Of a stretch of DNA of 64,000 nt, positions 27,109 through 35,462 are shown piece after piece (the first letter of the stretch is position 1; each line of letters begins with the position of its first letter). The stretch is taken from assembly GCA_963753545.1 (NCBI GenBank), contig CAVWCQ010000008.1:310001-374000 (forward strand), read 5' to 3'. The stretch is from CAVWCQ01 sp963753545 (lineage in GTDB: Bacteria > Chloroflexota > Anaerolineae > Aggregatilineales > Aggregatilineaceae). Under the pieces are notes generated by a model, which was given only the letters and a program-made list of their open reading frames with translations, made no database searches and was not told where the DNA came from. Position numbers and translations under genes: made by a program.

Positions 27109-27214
27109 AATAAAAGAAAAAGCAGATTTCACCGCGGAGAGCGCGGAGGGCGCGGAGAAAAGCAAGAGAAGTAAAAGAAAAAGCAGATTTCAGCGCGGAG
27201 AGCGCGGAAGTAGG
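27109..27214 (+). repeat. TTTCACCGCGGAG repeat, two tandem copies
   Basis: Two units of AGCAGATTTCACCGCGGAG followed by AGCGCGGA and AGAAAAGCAAGAGAA-like tails, directly after murD and abutting the 175-bp repeat. Other copies are at 8597, 30372 and 35379, and a reversed degenerate one near 1193-1232. Confidence 0.7.
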
Positions 27215-27393
27215 ACAATGAAAGTAATGCAATTTTGTGAGATGAATGAGCGTTGCGGATCGCGGGCAGGCCCTCATCCCGGCTGAACGGAAAAGCATGT
27301 TCAGCCACCCTTCCCCCACAGCTTGGCTTGCTTCGCAAGCACGCGGGGGGAAGGGGAAAACACTGTTCATTGCACGACTTTCGATGATCTACA
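27215..27393. repeat. 175-bp dispersed repeat, copy 2 (inverted relative to 1233-1407)
   Basis: Reverse complement of 1233-1407 with only a few differences, mostly around the central CCCCCCGCG. The two copies are 26 kb apart in opposite orientation and both border CGCGGAG-type repeats, as if they belong to one composite element. No coding capacity is conserved. Confidence 0.85.
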
Positions 27394-27449
27394 GAGAAAG
27401 GCAAATATCACTGCGGAGAACCGTAGCTTTGCTTAAGAGGAGAGCAAAA

Positions 27450-27512
27450 ATGCCGCTTTTTGGACATCCCAACGTGGACAAGTTAAAAGCCTATCATGAC
27501 GGCTTATTATGA
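27450..27512 (+). pseudogene. Remnant resembling the N-terminus of a PNVEKLKA-type protein
   Basis: An ATG with GAGGAGAG upstream opens a 20-codon frame reading MPLFGHPNVDKLKAYHDGLL. This resembles the start of HEAT-repeat proteins that begin with MxLFGxPNVEKLKAxxD. A one-base shift continues as YYERDLDGVTTLKLFS before a stop. The rest of such a protein is absent. It is either a truncated remnant or a coincidence in a repeat-rich gap. Confidence 0.3.
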
Positions 27513-27692
27513 GCGCGACCTCGATGGTGTCACCACCTTAAAATTGTTTTCGTAGCGAAGGCGGGGTCTGGCGAAGAACGGAACACAAGCGATACAATCT
27601 GCGGAGGCGTATGGCTGGCTGTACGCCAGGGGTTGGCACTCTTAACTGCGGAACTGACGCGCGCCGCGACCAAGACTGGGAAAGGATCGGGT

Positions 27693-27887
27693 ATGTCATC
27701 GAAGTTGCCGGGGTCGCCCAGACCCTCGGAAACGGAAGCGCGCCGTGCCATCACCGCCATGCTGATTTTGACCGGGGTTCTCGCCATTACTGTCGCCATC
27801 ATCCCGCTGAATGTCACCCTTAAATCGCTGATTCTGGTGGCGTGGATCGCAGTGATGATGGGCGTGCTGCGCCGCTACCGATTGTAA
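27693..27887 (+). CDS. Small membrane protein upstream of ftsW
   Basis: 64 residues with a polar N-terminus (SSKLPGSPRPSETEARR) and two hydrophobic segments (ITAMLILTGVLAITVAIIPL and SLILVAWIAVMMGVL) ending RRYRL. GAAAGGATCGGG precedes the ATG at 27693. It lies 88 bases before ftsW on the same strand and may be co-transcribed. I do not recognise the family. Confidence 0.55.
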   Translation: MSSKLPGSPRPSETEARRAITAMLILTGVLAITVAIIPLNVTLKSLILVAWIAVMMGVLRRYRL

Positions 27888-27975
27888 GCTCCTGTCTGAA
27901 CAAGTTCAGGGTGCATGGAGAAGGGAAGCGAGATGCAGTACAATACGAACGGGTAAAAGTGGAAAGTCAGGCACG

Positions 27976-29325
27976 ATGACCGACGCACCTCAATACATCG
28001 AAGACGATGCCGATTTTAACTATGCCGACGCGCTGAACGTGCCAGCCCGGTCTGCTGTGCCGCCGCTGGACGAGCGTCGAGTCGCGGAACGCCGCCGCCT
28101 GTATGCTGCCGGGTTCGATTTGTATCTCGCGCTGACGGTGGGTGTGCTGTGCGCCATTGGTCTGATGATGGTTTACAGTGCGTCGATGGATGTCAGTTAT
28201 CAGGTCACGGGCGACAGCGCGACGTATTTCTTTATTCGCCAACTGCGTTCGATGGTTGTGGGAGTGATTGCGCTGATCGTCCTGGCGCGGGTGGACTATC
28301 ACAACTGGCGGCGGTTGGCTGTACCCATGATGTTCGGCGTGATCCTGCTGCTGATTGCCGTGCTGCGGTTTGGCGAGACGCGCTTTGAAGCGCAACGCTC
28401 GCTTATTCGTGGATCGTTCCAGCCCGGCGAACTGGCAAAGTTCACGGTCGTGATCTATATGGCGGCGTGGCTGGCCTCCAAACGCAACAGGCTGCGGCAG
28501 GTTACGTATGGTATTTTGCCGTTCAGTGTGCTGATTGGCACGGTAGCCTTTTTGATCGTGCTCCAGCCGGACCTGAGCACGGCGGCGAGTATTCTGGCGA
28601 CGTCTCTGAGCATGTTCTTTATCGCCGGGGCCGACTGGTTCCAACTGCTGTTGATTGGCGGGGTGATGGGTTTTGCCGGGTGGCAGCTCATGACCAAACT
28701 TGCCTACGCCCACAACCGGCTGGTCGCCTATACGGCGGCGGTCAACGACCTGACGCGGGCCAGCGATCATGTCCAGCAGGCGATTGCGGCGTTTATCAAC
28801 GGCGGCCTGTTTGGGGTGGGGTTGGGCGAAGGGCGGCAGAAATTTGGCAACAATATGCCATTCCCACACACGGACAGTATTTTTGCCGTGATCGGGGAAG
28901 AACTGGGATTGTTAGGTAGTTTTATGGTGATTTCCCTGTTCGTGATCCTGATTTACCGGGGCTTCACCATTTCGCGCCGCGCGCCGGATGCTTTTGGGGC
29001 GCTGCTGGCAGCGGGCGTTACCTGCTGGCTGGCCTATGACGCGCTGCTGAACATCGCCGTGATGACGGCACTTGTCCCGCCGACGGGCGTGCCGCTGCCG
29101 TTTATCAGCTACGGCGGATCGGCCCTCGTGGCGGCGCTGTCCGGAGTTGGGTTGATGCTCAATGTGTCGCGGGCGATCAGCAGGAACGCAATGCCCAGGC
29201 GGAAACAGACGCCTGAATTTAATTCATCGACAGAACGGAGTCATTCGAGTGCGGATAGTGATATCAGCCGGGGGAACCGGGGGCGGCGTGTACCCCGCGT
29301 TAGCCGTCGCCGGGGCGCTGCGTAA
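27976..29325 (+). CDS. ftsW: Septal peptidoglycan glycosyltransferase (SEDS family)
   Basis: 449 residues, about ten membrane segments. SEDS proteins polymerise lipid II into glycan strands together with a class B PBP (here FtsI). Family marks are GLMMVYSAS, QLRSMVVGVI, SFQPGELAKF, LIVLQPDLSTA, GGLFGVGLGEGRQKFG, PFPHTDSIFAVIGEELG, and the closing TGVPLPFISYGGSALVA. The C-terminus has a long Arg/Ser-rich tail that overlaps the murG start by 77 bases, so the tail may be a by-product of the overlap. Position between murD and murG supports FtsW over RodA. Confidence 0.95.
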   Translation: MTDAPQYIEDDADFNYADALNVPARSAVPPLDERRVAERRRLYAAGFDLYLALTVGVLCAIGLMMVYSASMDVSYQVTGDSATYFFIRQLRSMVVGVIALIVLARVDYHNWRRLAVPMMFGVILLLIAVLRFGETRFEAQRSLIRGSFQPGELAKFTVVIYMAAWLASKRNRLRQVTYGILPFSVLIGTVAFLIVLQPDLSTAASILATSLSMFFIAGADWFQLLLIGGVMGFAGWQLMTKLAYAHNRLVAYTAAVNDLTRASDHVQQAIAAFINGGLFGVGLGEGRQKFGNNMPFPHTDSIFAVIGEELGLLGSFMVISLFVILIYRGFTISRRAPDAFGALLAAGVTCWLAYDALLNIAVMTALVPPTGVPLPFISYGGSALVAALSGVGLMLNVSRAISRNAMPRRKQTPEFNSSTERSHSSADSDISRGNRGRRVPRVSRRRGAA

Positions 29326-30364
29326 GCTGTACCCCACCCTTACCTTGTCATTTGTTGGCGCGCGCGGCGATATGGCGCGGGATCTAGTCCAGCGCGCTGA
29401 TGTATCGTTCGATTCCTATCATGAAGTGCTGGCGGGACCGCTGCATGGTGTGCCGCGTCTGCGCCAACTGATCAGTTCGTTCAAGATTCTGGCCGGGGTG
29501 ATCCAGTCGCTGATCCTGGTGATCCGCTATCGCCCGGAAGTGTTATTCCTGACGGGCGGCTGGGTCGGTTTTCCGATGGCGGTGGCCTGCTGGCTGACGC
29601 GGCGGCCCATCGTGATTTATGTGCCCGACATTGAGCCGGGGTTGACGCTGCGCCTGTTGGGGCGCTATTTCGCACGGACTATCGCGGCGACGGTGGCGCA
29701 AACGAAAGACTTCTTCCCCGGCAAAACCGTCGTGGAAACTGGCTACCCGCTGCGCGCCGAAATCCTGAGCGCGAACCGGGAGCAGGCGATCAAGGCGCTG
29801 AACCTGAATCCAGCGCGGCGCACGCTGCTCGTTTTTGGCGGCAGCAAAGGATCGCGCAGCATCAATACAACCATGAGCCAGATCGCGCCGCTGCTTCTGG
29901 CGGAGGATCTGCAAATCCTGCACATTTCCGGCAAGCTGGATTGGCCGCAGGTGCAGGCGCAGTACGAGACGTTGACAGAGGCGCAGAAACAGCGGTACCA
30001 GGTCTTTTCATTCCTGCCGGATATCGGGCAGGCGTTCGCTGCCGCCGATCTGGTGATCAGCCGGGCAGGGGCGGCGACGCTGGCGGAATATCCGCAGTTT
30101 GGACTGCCGTCGATCCTGGTGCCGTATCCCTGGACATGGCGCTACCAGAAGGTGAATGCCGATTGGCTGGTCGAGCGCGGCGCGGCAGTGCGGTTGGATG
30201 ATGACCGGTTGGGTGACGAGCTTCTGCCGACAATTCAGGCGCTGCTGAACGATCCGGGACGGTTGGAGCGGATGCGGGCAGCCGCCGAGTCGCTGCGGCG
30301 ATCTGATGGCGCGGAAAATATCGCGCGGGTGCTGGCCGATGTGGCGGGACATCCGGGCGGGTAG
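29249..30364 (+). CDS. murG: UDP-GlcNAc--undecaprenyl-pyrophosphoryl-MurNAc-pentapeptide transferase
   Basis: Peripheral inner-membrane GT28 glycosyltransferase that makes lipid II from lipid I. 371 residues. N-terminal glycine-rich loop ISAGGTGGGVYPALAVA, second glycine-rich segment FVGARGDMARDL, central LFLTGGWVGFPMAVA, and C-terminal donor-binding region LVFGGSKGSRSIN, ADLVISRAGAATLAEY and GLPSILVPYPW. The GTG at 29249 is chosen: it starts directly before IVISAGGTGGG and has CGGAG upstream. The upstream ATG at 29162 would add 29 non-conserved residues encoded inside ftsW. Confidence 0.95.
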   Translation: MRIVISAGGTGGGVYPALAVAGALRKLYPTLTLSFVGARGDMARDLVQRADVSFDSYHEVLAGPLHGVPRLRQLISSFKILAGVIQSLILVIRYRPEVLFLTGGWVGFPMAVACWLTRRPIVIYVPDIEPGLTLRLLGRYFARTIAATVAQTKDFFPGKTVVETGYPLRAEILSANREQAIKALNLNPARRTLLVFGGSKGSRSINTTMSQIAPLLLAEDLQILHISGKLDWPQVQAQYETLTEAQKQRYQVFSFLPDIGQAFAAADLVISRAGAATLAEYPQFGLPSILVPYPWTWRYQKVNADWLVERGAAVRLDDDRLGDELLPTIQALLNDPGRLERMRAAAESLRRSDGAENIARVLADVAGHPGG

Positions 30365-30371
30365 AGAAAGA

Positions 30372-30490
30372 AAAAATATTTCACCGCAAAGAGCGCGGCT
30401 TCGCTAGGAAAAGCAAGAGAAGAACAAGATAGGGCGGGTTAACAAATCCGCCCCTACAAAAATGGGCGCGGCAAGCAGCGCCCCTACAAG
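30372..30490 (+). repeat. CGCGGAG-type repeat followed by GCGCCCCTACA hairpins
   Basis: TTTCACCGCAAAGAGCGCGG and AAAAGCAAGAGAAG (30380-30425) are followed by two hairpin units, GGGCGGGTTAACAAATCCGC-CCCTACA and GGGCGCGGCAAGCAGCGCC-CCTACA. The remaining gap to 30640 shows no gene. Confidence 0.65.
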
Positions 30491-30640
30491 GTAATTGGCG
30501 AGGGCGTAAAGGACAACATGCGGTGGGAGTAGTATTTTGGTTCAACTGGCGCGTAATGGAACTTTGTAGATACTAATTTATGTAGGACACTGCGATTTTT
30601 GCCGGGGCCGCCGGATGTATCCAGTAGAGGGGCTAAACGT

Positions 30641-31171
30641 ATGGTGCAGCTCTCCACGGTTTTATGGACTTCCATCCTCTTATTTGCCTTTATCGGCTAT
30701 ATGCGTGGCTGGACGAAAGAAATCTTAGCGACGGCAGGCATTGTCCTGGCGCTGTTCACGATCAAGCAGTTTGAAACGCTCCTGATCGATCCCCTGACTA
30801 ACGGCGAGCAGACCTCGAAATTTTACCTGGAAGCGACTATTCTGCTGACGCTGGCCTTCTTTGGCTATCAGACACCGCCAGAGCGATTCGTCCGCAGCAA
30901 AAAATCCGTGATACGCGAGGGCGTGCAGGAGGGCATCCTGGGCGCACTGGTCGGAGCGTTGAACGGCTACCTGCTGGTCGGTTCGCTGTGGTGGTACATG
31001 GATAACCTGGAATATCCACTCAGCCCGCATATTATTCCGGTTGCGCCTGGCTCAGCCAGCGCCAATATGGTCGATGTGCTGCCGCTCAGTTGGATGTTGG
31101 GCGGTGACGGCGGCATTCTGTCGCTGATCATCATCGTCCTGTTCATTTTTATTATTGTCTCCTTCGTGTAG
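30641..31171 (+). CDS. CvpA-like membrane protein
   Basis: 176 residues with about four hydrophobic segments. STVLWTSILLFAFIGYMRGWTKEILATAGIVLALF at the start matches the G-x-x-RG-x-x-KE pattern of the CvpA/colicin V production family. The end is a strong hydrophobic segment (ILSLIIIVLFIFIIVSFV). Family members influence envelope stability and colicin or bile resistance in enterobacteria; the mechanism is unknown. The start at 30641 follows AGAGGGG. It sits within the dcw block between murG and murC. Confidence 0.6.
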   Translation: MVQLSTVLWTSILLFAFIGYMRGWTKEILATAGIVLALFTIKQFETLLIDPLTNGEQTSKFYLEATILLTLAFFGYQTPPERFVRSKKSVIREGVQEGILGALVGALNGYLLVGSLWWYMDNLEYPLSPHIIPVAPGSASANMVDVLPLSWMLGGDGGILSLIIIVLFIFIIVSFV

Positions 31172-31207
31172 CCCTGGCGATGTAGAGAGATTGAGGACCA
31201 GAATCCC

Positions 31208-32358
31208 GTGCGATTTTCACGGATTGTTTTGGAAAACTGGCGCAACTTTGGACAGGTTGAGGTTGCGCTGCAAAACCGGGCCTTTTTACGTAGGGCCGAA
31301 CGCATCCGGAAAGTCCAATTTTCTGGATGTCTTCCGTTTTCTGCGCGATCTGGTTGTGCCCGGCGGTGGTTTTGAGCAGGCAGTAACGAGTAGAGGTGGC
31401 TTTATACAACTGCTCAATATGGGGCAGCAGAGCCATATCCCTTATCTTGATATTATGATTTAGGTTGAGTTATCTGAGAATGATGCTGTTTGGCGTTACC
31501 GTATTGCTTTTTCCGCAGATGTGGGCGCAACCAAACCTCTATGTAAAACAGGAACAAGTTTGGGTCGGCGACACCCTGGTTTTGGATCGGCCCAATGCAC
31601 AGGATCGGAATGATCCTGATCTGCTCCGGCAAACCTATTTGGAACAAACCGTTGTTAACCGCCCTTTCCGCGAGATTGTCGATTTTTTCGCCTCGATTAA
31701 GTATTTCCATTTTGTGCCACAGTTGGTGCGCGAGGCAGGCGGGCGCAAGCGCGAAGATGATCCCTATGGCAGTGATTTTATTGACCAACTCACGCGTATG
31801 AATCCTGAAGCGCGCCAGGAACGATTAGACCAGATTCAACAGGCGCTTAAAGGAGCGATCCCTTCTTTACTGGAATTGAAGTTGGAACGCATTCAGGATG
31901 TTTTTCACTTGAGGGGACGATTTCGTGTTCAGTCCGCAATGGCGAAAAGCGCGTGGCATAATGAAACTGATTTTTCGGATGGGACGCTGCGCTTGATCGG
32001 GCTGTTGTGGGCGCTGTTGGATGCACAGGGGCCACTGCTTTTGGAAGAGCCTGAATTGTCGCTTCATGAGGCGATTGTTCGCCATATTCCTATGTTGATC
32101 TGGTCCGCAATACGCGGCACGGATCGGCAGGTATTGTTAAGCACACACAGCAGCGATTTGTTGATGGACGAGGGAATAGCACCTGACGAAATCCTGGTAT
32201 TTATCCCGGCTTCTACTTCCGAAAACAGCACGATCAAAGTGGGCATTGATATTGGCGAGGTGCGCGATCTGCTGGGGGCAGGGCTGCCACCGGGTGAAGT
32301 TTTCATCGCTTACACTCAGCCGAAAGATATCAATTCACTCTCGCTTCGAGGAGAGTGA
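31208..32358 (+). pseudogene. AAA ATPase (RecF/OLD-like), three lesions
   Basis: Starts at GTG 31208 (RFSRIVLENWRNFGQVEV). After a T-run at 31281-31285 the frame shifts into YVGPNASGKSNFLDVFRFL (Walker A). A TAG interrupts at 31461-31463, after which VELSENDAVWRYRIAFSAD continues. Near 31535 it shifts again into LYVKQEQVWVGDTLVLDRPN. The last frame runs to 32358 with the ABC-type signature region FSDGTLRLIGLLWALLD, Walker B LLLEEPELSLH and STHSSDLL. This is the AAA_21/AAA_15 architecture. Three lesions in 1.1 kb exceed the window's average, so decay is possible, but all ATPase motifs remain. The next gene overlaps its operon spacing (4 bases). Confidence 0.75.
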
Positions 32359-32361
32359 TGG

Positions 32362-32976
32362 TTGGACCAAGGGGAGAATTCGTTTCTCGTATATTTGGCT
32401 GTCGAGGGCGATGTTGATGAGGCAGTGGCCCGGCGCATCCTGGAATATGTTGATCTGCCTCACTACTTGTTGGCATCACCACCGAACGGGAAGGCGAAAC
32501 TTCTGGAAAATATGCCCAAGTACAATGAGGCGGCAAAATGGAATTGCTGGTTTGTGCTGGTAGACCTGGATCAGAAGCCGGAATGCGCGCCTGATTTGAT
32601 TCAAACGGTGCTGCCAAAGCCCAGCAAGGGGATGCGGTTTCGGGTCGCGGTTCATGCGATGGAAGCATGGCTGTTAGCCGATACCGATCATTTATCTGAT
32701 TTCCTGCATGTGCCACAGACGAAGTTTCCAACTAACCCTGATGCGGAACTGAATCCGAAAGTTTCGCTGGTGAATCTGGCTCGGCACAGCACTCGCGAGG
32801 AGATTCGCAAGGATATGGTTCCTCGCGAGGGTAGCGGCGGCTCAGTGGGGCCGGGTTATACGGATCGTTTGAGAGAATTTGTAATCACTCGTTGGCGACC
32901 AGAAGCGGCGGTTGAACGTTCGGACAGCTTACGGCGCTGCATTGCAGCATTACAAACATTGAAAAACTGGAATTAG
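32362..32976 (+). CDS. DUF4276-like TOPRIM-fold protein, partner of the ATPase
   Basis: 204 residues. VYLAVEGDVDEAVARRIL near the start and WFVLVDLDQKPE further on reproduce the conserved Glu (VEG) and Asp-x-Asp (DLD) of TOPRIM-type nuclease folds, and MEAWLLAD is typical of DUF4276. The start is TTG at 32362 with GAGGAGAG seven bases upstream; no ATG or GTG in this frame is near. ATPase-DUF4276 pairs are found across bacteria and resemble OLD and PARIS-type ATPase-TOPRIM defence modules. That role is inferred from domain pairing. It lies directly before murC with a three-base gap. Confidence 0.7.
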   Translation: MDQGENSFLVYLAVEGDVDEAVARRILEYVDLPHYLLASPPNGKAKLLENMPKYNEAAKWNCWFVLVDLDQKPECAPDLIQTVLPKPSKGMRFRVAVHAMEAWLLADTDHLSDFLHVPQTKFPTNPDAELNPKVSLVNLARHSTREEIRKDMVPREGSGGSVGPGYTDRLREFVITRWRPEAAVERSDSLRRCIAALQTLKNWN

Positions 32977-32979
32977 AAA

Positions 32980-34383
32980 ATGCTCCACCCTGGACAGCAC
33001 ATTCACATTGTGGGCGTGGGCGGCTTTGGCATGTCAGCTATCGCCCGCGTTCTGCTTCAGCAGGGCTACACCGTCAGCGGTTCGGATCTGCGTGAAAATG
33101 AATTCACCCGCGATCTGGCCGCAGCGGGCGCGGCTATCTACATCGGTCATGCGGCGGAAAATATCGCCGGGGCGGATGTGGTCGTGATTACCTCTGCCGC
33201 GACGGAGAGCAACCCCGAAGTGAGCGCGGCGCAACGGCAGGGACTCCCTGTCTTGCGGCGGCGCGAGATGCTCAGCGAGGTGATGGCTGGGCAGATGGGG
33301 ATCGCTATTGCCGGGACACATGGCAAAACCACCACAACCGCTTTGATGGTCCACACGTTGATCGAAGCGGGGCGCGACCCATCCTATATCGTCGGCGGCG
33401 TGATGCAAAATACGGGCACCAATGCCGGGGTGGGGCGGGGCGGCCTCTTCGTGATCGAGGCGGATGAATATGACCGGATGTTTCTCGGCCTGCGCCCACA
33501 GATTGCCGTGGTCACGAACATCGAACATGATCATCCCGACTGCTTCCCAACCACGCGCGACGTCGTACTGGTATTCGAGCAGTTTGCCGATCTGCTGCCT
33601 GCGGACGGAGTGCTGATCGCCTGCAACGATGATCCGGCGGCGGCAGGATTGGCCTGGAAGCGTCGCAGCGCCGGACTCCCTGTGCAGACCTACGGCACCC
33701 AACACACTGCTCCTCCGCCAACGTGGAGCGCGGAAAATCTGGTCTCTGACGACCAGGGCGGAATCAGCTTCACGGCGCGGCACGGCGATCAGGTGATGGG
33801 GCGGGTGCGGCTGAATTTATCCGGCAAACACAACGTACTCAACGCGCTGAGCGTGTTGGCGGTGGCGGACCTCTTAAAAATCCCGTTTGAGCCAGTCGCA
33901 GCGGCATTTAACTCATTTTTGGGAACGGGGCGGCGCAGCGAAGAAATGGGGCAGGCAGGCGGCGTGACGGTGATCAGCGATTACGCGCACCATCCCACGG
34001 CGATTCGGGTGACATTGGCGGCACAGCGGGATCGTCCCGGCATCCGGCATGTGTGGGCTGTCTGGCAGCCGCATACCTATGGGCGGATGCGCATCCTGGC
34101 GGATGAGTTTGCCCATGCTTTCGGAGCCGCCGATCATGTGCTGGTGACGGGTGTTTATTCGGTGCGGGAGCAGATCACACCGGGATTGGATGCACCGGGC
34201 ATGGCTGATCTGATCCGGGTGATGGAAGCGGGAAAAGACGTGCGCTGTACCGGATCATTCGACGCGACGGTGAGCGCGCTGATCGAGGGTGTGCAGCCTG
34301 GCGATCTGGTGCTGATCCTCTCGGCAGGTGATGCACCGCAAATCGGCCAACGCCTGCTCGATTACCTAAGAATTTGTTCGTAA
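32980..34383 (+). CDS. murC: UDP-N-acetylmuramate--L-alanine ligase
   Basis: 467 residues, normal length. First of the Mur ligases, joining L-Ala to UDP-MurNAc with ATP in the cytoplasm. N-terminal Rossmann-like domain HIVGVGGFGMSAIARVL and SGSDLRENEFT; ATP loop GIAIAGTHGKTTTTALMV; central VIEADEYDRMFL and NIEHDHPDCF; C-terminal NVLNALSVLAVADLL, FLGTGRRSEEMG and ISDYAHHPTAI. All key residues are present in one frame. It follows the ATPase-DUF4276 pair closely, so it may be read through from that promoter. Confidence 0.96.
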   Translation: MLHPGQHIHIVGVGGFGMSAIARVLLQQGYTVSGSDLRENEFTRDLAAAGAAIYIGHAAENIAGADVVVITSAATESNPEVSAAQRQGLPVLRRREMLSEVMAGQMGIAIAGTHGKTTTTALMVHTLIEAGRDPSYIVGGVMQNTGTNAGVGRGGLFVIEADEYDRMFLGLRPQIAVVTNIEHDHPDCFPTTRDVVLVFEQFADLLPADGVLIACNDDPAAAGLAWKRRSAGLPVQTYGTQHTAPPPTWSAENLVSDDQGGISFTARHGDQVMGRVRLNLSGKHNVLNALSVLAVADLLKIPFEPVAAAFNSFLGTGRRSEEMGQAGGVTVISDYAHHPTAIRVTLAAQRDRPGIRHVWAVWQPHTYGRMRILADEFAHAFGAADHVLVTGVYSVREQITPGLDAPGMADLIRVMEAGKDVRCTGSFDATVSALIEGVQPGDLVLILSAGDAPQIGQRLLDYLRICS

Positions 34384-34388
34384 ATTAT

Positions 34389-34430
34389 TGGGCGCAGGGC
34401 TTGCTTCGCAAGCTGGCAGCGCCCTTACAT
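34389..34430. repeat. GGGCGC..GCGCCCTTACA hairpin repeat
   Basis: GGGCGCAGGGCTTGCTTC and GCAAGCTGGCAGCGCCCTTACA. It lies between murC and murB and is a member of the hairpin family listed at 25612. Confidence 0.6.
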
Positions 34431-34452
34431 GGTACTGGTGCGGGAGCAGCCG

Positions 34453-35367
34453 ATGAATGAACTTTATGCCCCGCTGGCGGATCGCTTTGGGGCGGCGCTG
34501 CGGCGGAACGATCCCCTGGCGCGTTATACGGTGGCGCGGTTGGGTGGTCCTGCCGATGCGCTGCTGATCGCCGGATCGATGCCTGACCTGACGCATGCCA
34601 TCAAACTGGCCCATGAGTATCACATCCCCTGGATCATTCTGGGCGGCGGCGCGAATGTGCTGATCGCGGATAAAGGCTATCGCGGGCTGGTGATTGTCAA
34701 CCATACGCGAGCGGTGCGTCTGAACGATGACGGGACGCTGGTCGCGGAGAGCGGCGCAAATCTGACCACCGTCGCCCGGCGCTGCATGAGTCAGGGCTGG
34801 GCTGGGCTGGAATGGGCCGTTAACGTGCCAGGGACGGTTGGCGGGGCGGTAATCAACAACGCGGGCGCGCACGGCGGCGAAATGTCGCAGTCGCTGCTGT
34901 CGGCGGAACTGCTCGAACTGGGCGAAAAGGCGGGGATCGCGCTGTGGCCCGTTGAAAAAATGGCATACGCTTACCGTTATTCGGCGCTGAAGGGACAGCA
35001 TGGGCGCTATGTCGTGCTCTCGGCGCAGCTTCGGCTCGAACCGGGGCACGATCCGGCAGCCCTCAACGAAAAGGCCGACGGATACATCGCGCACCGCAAG
35101 CGCACGCAGCCGCCGGGAGCCAGCCTGGGCAGCATCTTCAAGAATCCGCCGGGGGATTACGCGGGCCGACTGCTCGAGGCTGCCGGGCTGAAGGGGCAGT
35201 CGATTGGCGGCGTGCTGATCTCGCCCGTCCATGCCAATTTCTTCATCAACACGGGGCACGGCACGGCGCATGACTATTTCGCGCTGATCCAGTTGGCGCG
35301 GGAGACGGTCGAGGAGAAATTCGGCGTCCGGCTGGAGTTGGAGATCGAGACGCTGGGCGAGTGGTGA
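34453..35367 (+). CDS. murB: UDP-N-acetylenolpyruvoylglucosamine reductase
   Basis: FAD- and NADPH-dependent enzyme that reduces UDP-GlcNAc-enolpyruvate to UDP-MurNAc. About 304 residues. FAD domain with VARLGGPADALLIA, IILGGGANVLIAD and GLEWAVNVPGTVGGAVINNAGAHGGE; AYRYSALKG carries the conserved Tyr/Arg. The C-terminal part has GASLGSIFKNPPGDYAGRLLEAAGLKG (catalytic Ser in GSIFKNP) and HANFFINTG. It is type IIb in length. The ATG at 34453 is preferred because GGGAG precedes it; 34429 is an alternative. Confidence 0.95.
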   Translation: MNELYAPLADRFGAALRRNDPLARYTVARLGGPADALLIAGSMPDLTHAIKLAHEYHIPWIILGGGANVLIADKGYRGLVIVNHTRAVRLNDDGTLVAESGANLTTVARRCMSQGWAGLEWAVNVPGTVGGAVINNAGAHGGEMSQSLLSAELLELGEKAGIALWPVEKMAYAYRYSALKGQHGRYVVLSAQLRLEPGHDPAALNEKADGYIAHRKRTQPPGASLGSIFKNPPGDYAGRLLEAAGLKGQSIGGVLISPVHANFFINTGHGTAHDYFALIQLARETVEEKFGVRLELEIETLGEW

Positions 35368-35378
35368 AAAGAAAAAGC

Positions 35379-35440
35379 AAAGAAATTTCACCGCGGAGAG
35401 CGCAGAGAACGCAGAGAAAAGCAAAAGAGAGTAAAGAGAA
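35379..35440 (+). repeat. TTTCACCGCGGAG repeat after murB
   Basis: AAATTTCACCGCGGAGAGCG then CAGAGAACGCAGAGAAAAGC and AAAAGAGAGTAAAG. This is the longest single unit of this family here, placed right after a stop codon like the copies at 27109 and 30372. Confidence 0.65.
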
Positions 35441-35462
35441 AAAAGAATTTCATCAAGGACTT

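Noticed and set aside
27215..27393. Protein-coding frames across the 175-bp repeat (MLFRSAGMRACPRS type)
   Set aside because: The open frame comes from the repeat itself, has no ribosome site and no known family; both copies are intergenic.
1233..27393. 175-bp inverted copies as endpoints of the dcw inversion
   Set aside because: Inverting 1.4-27.2 kb would flip murD as well and would not bring mraY next to murD.
30372..30490. CRISPR array in the repeat-rich gaps
   Set aside because: Repeats are irregular, unequal in length and lack uniform spacers; no cas gene is in the window.
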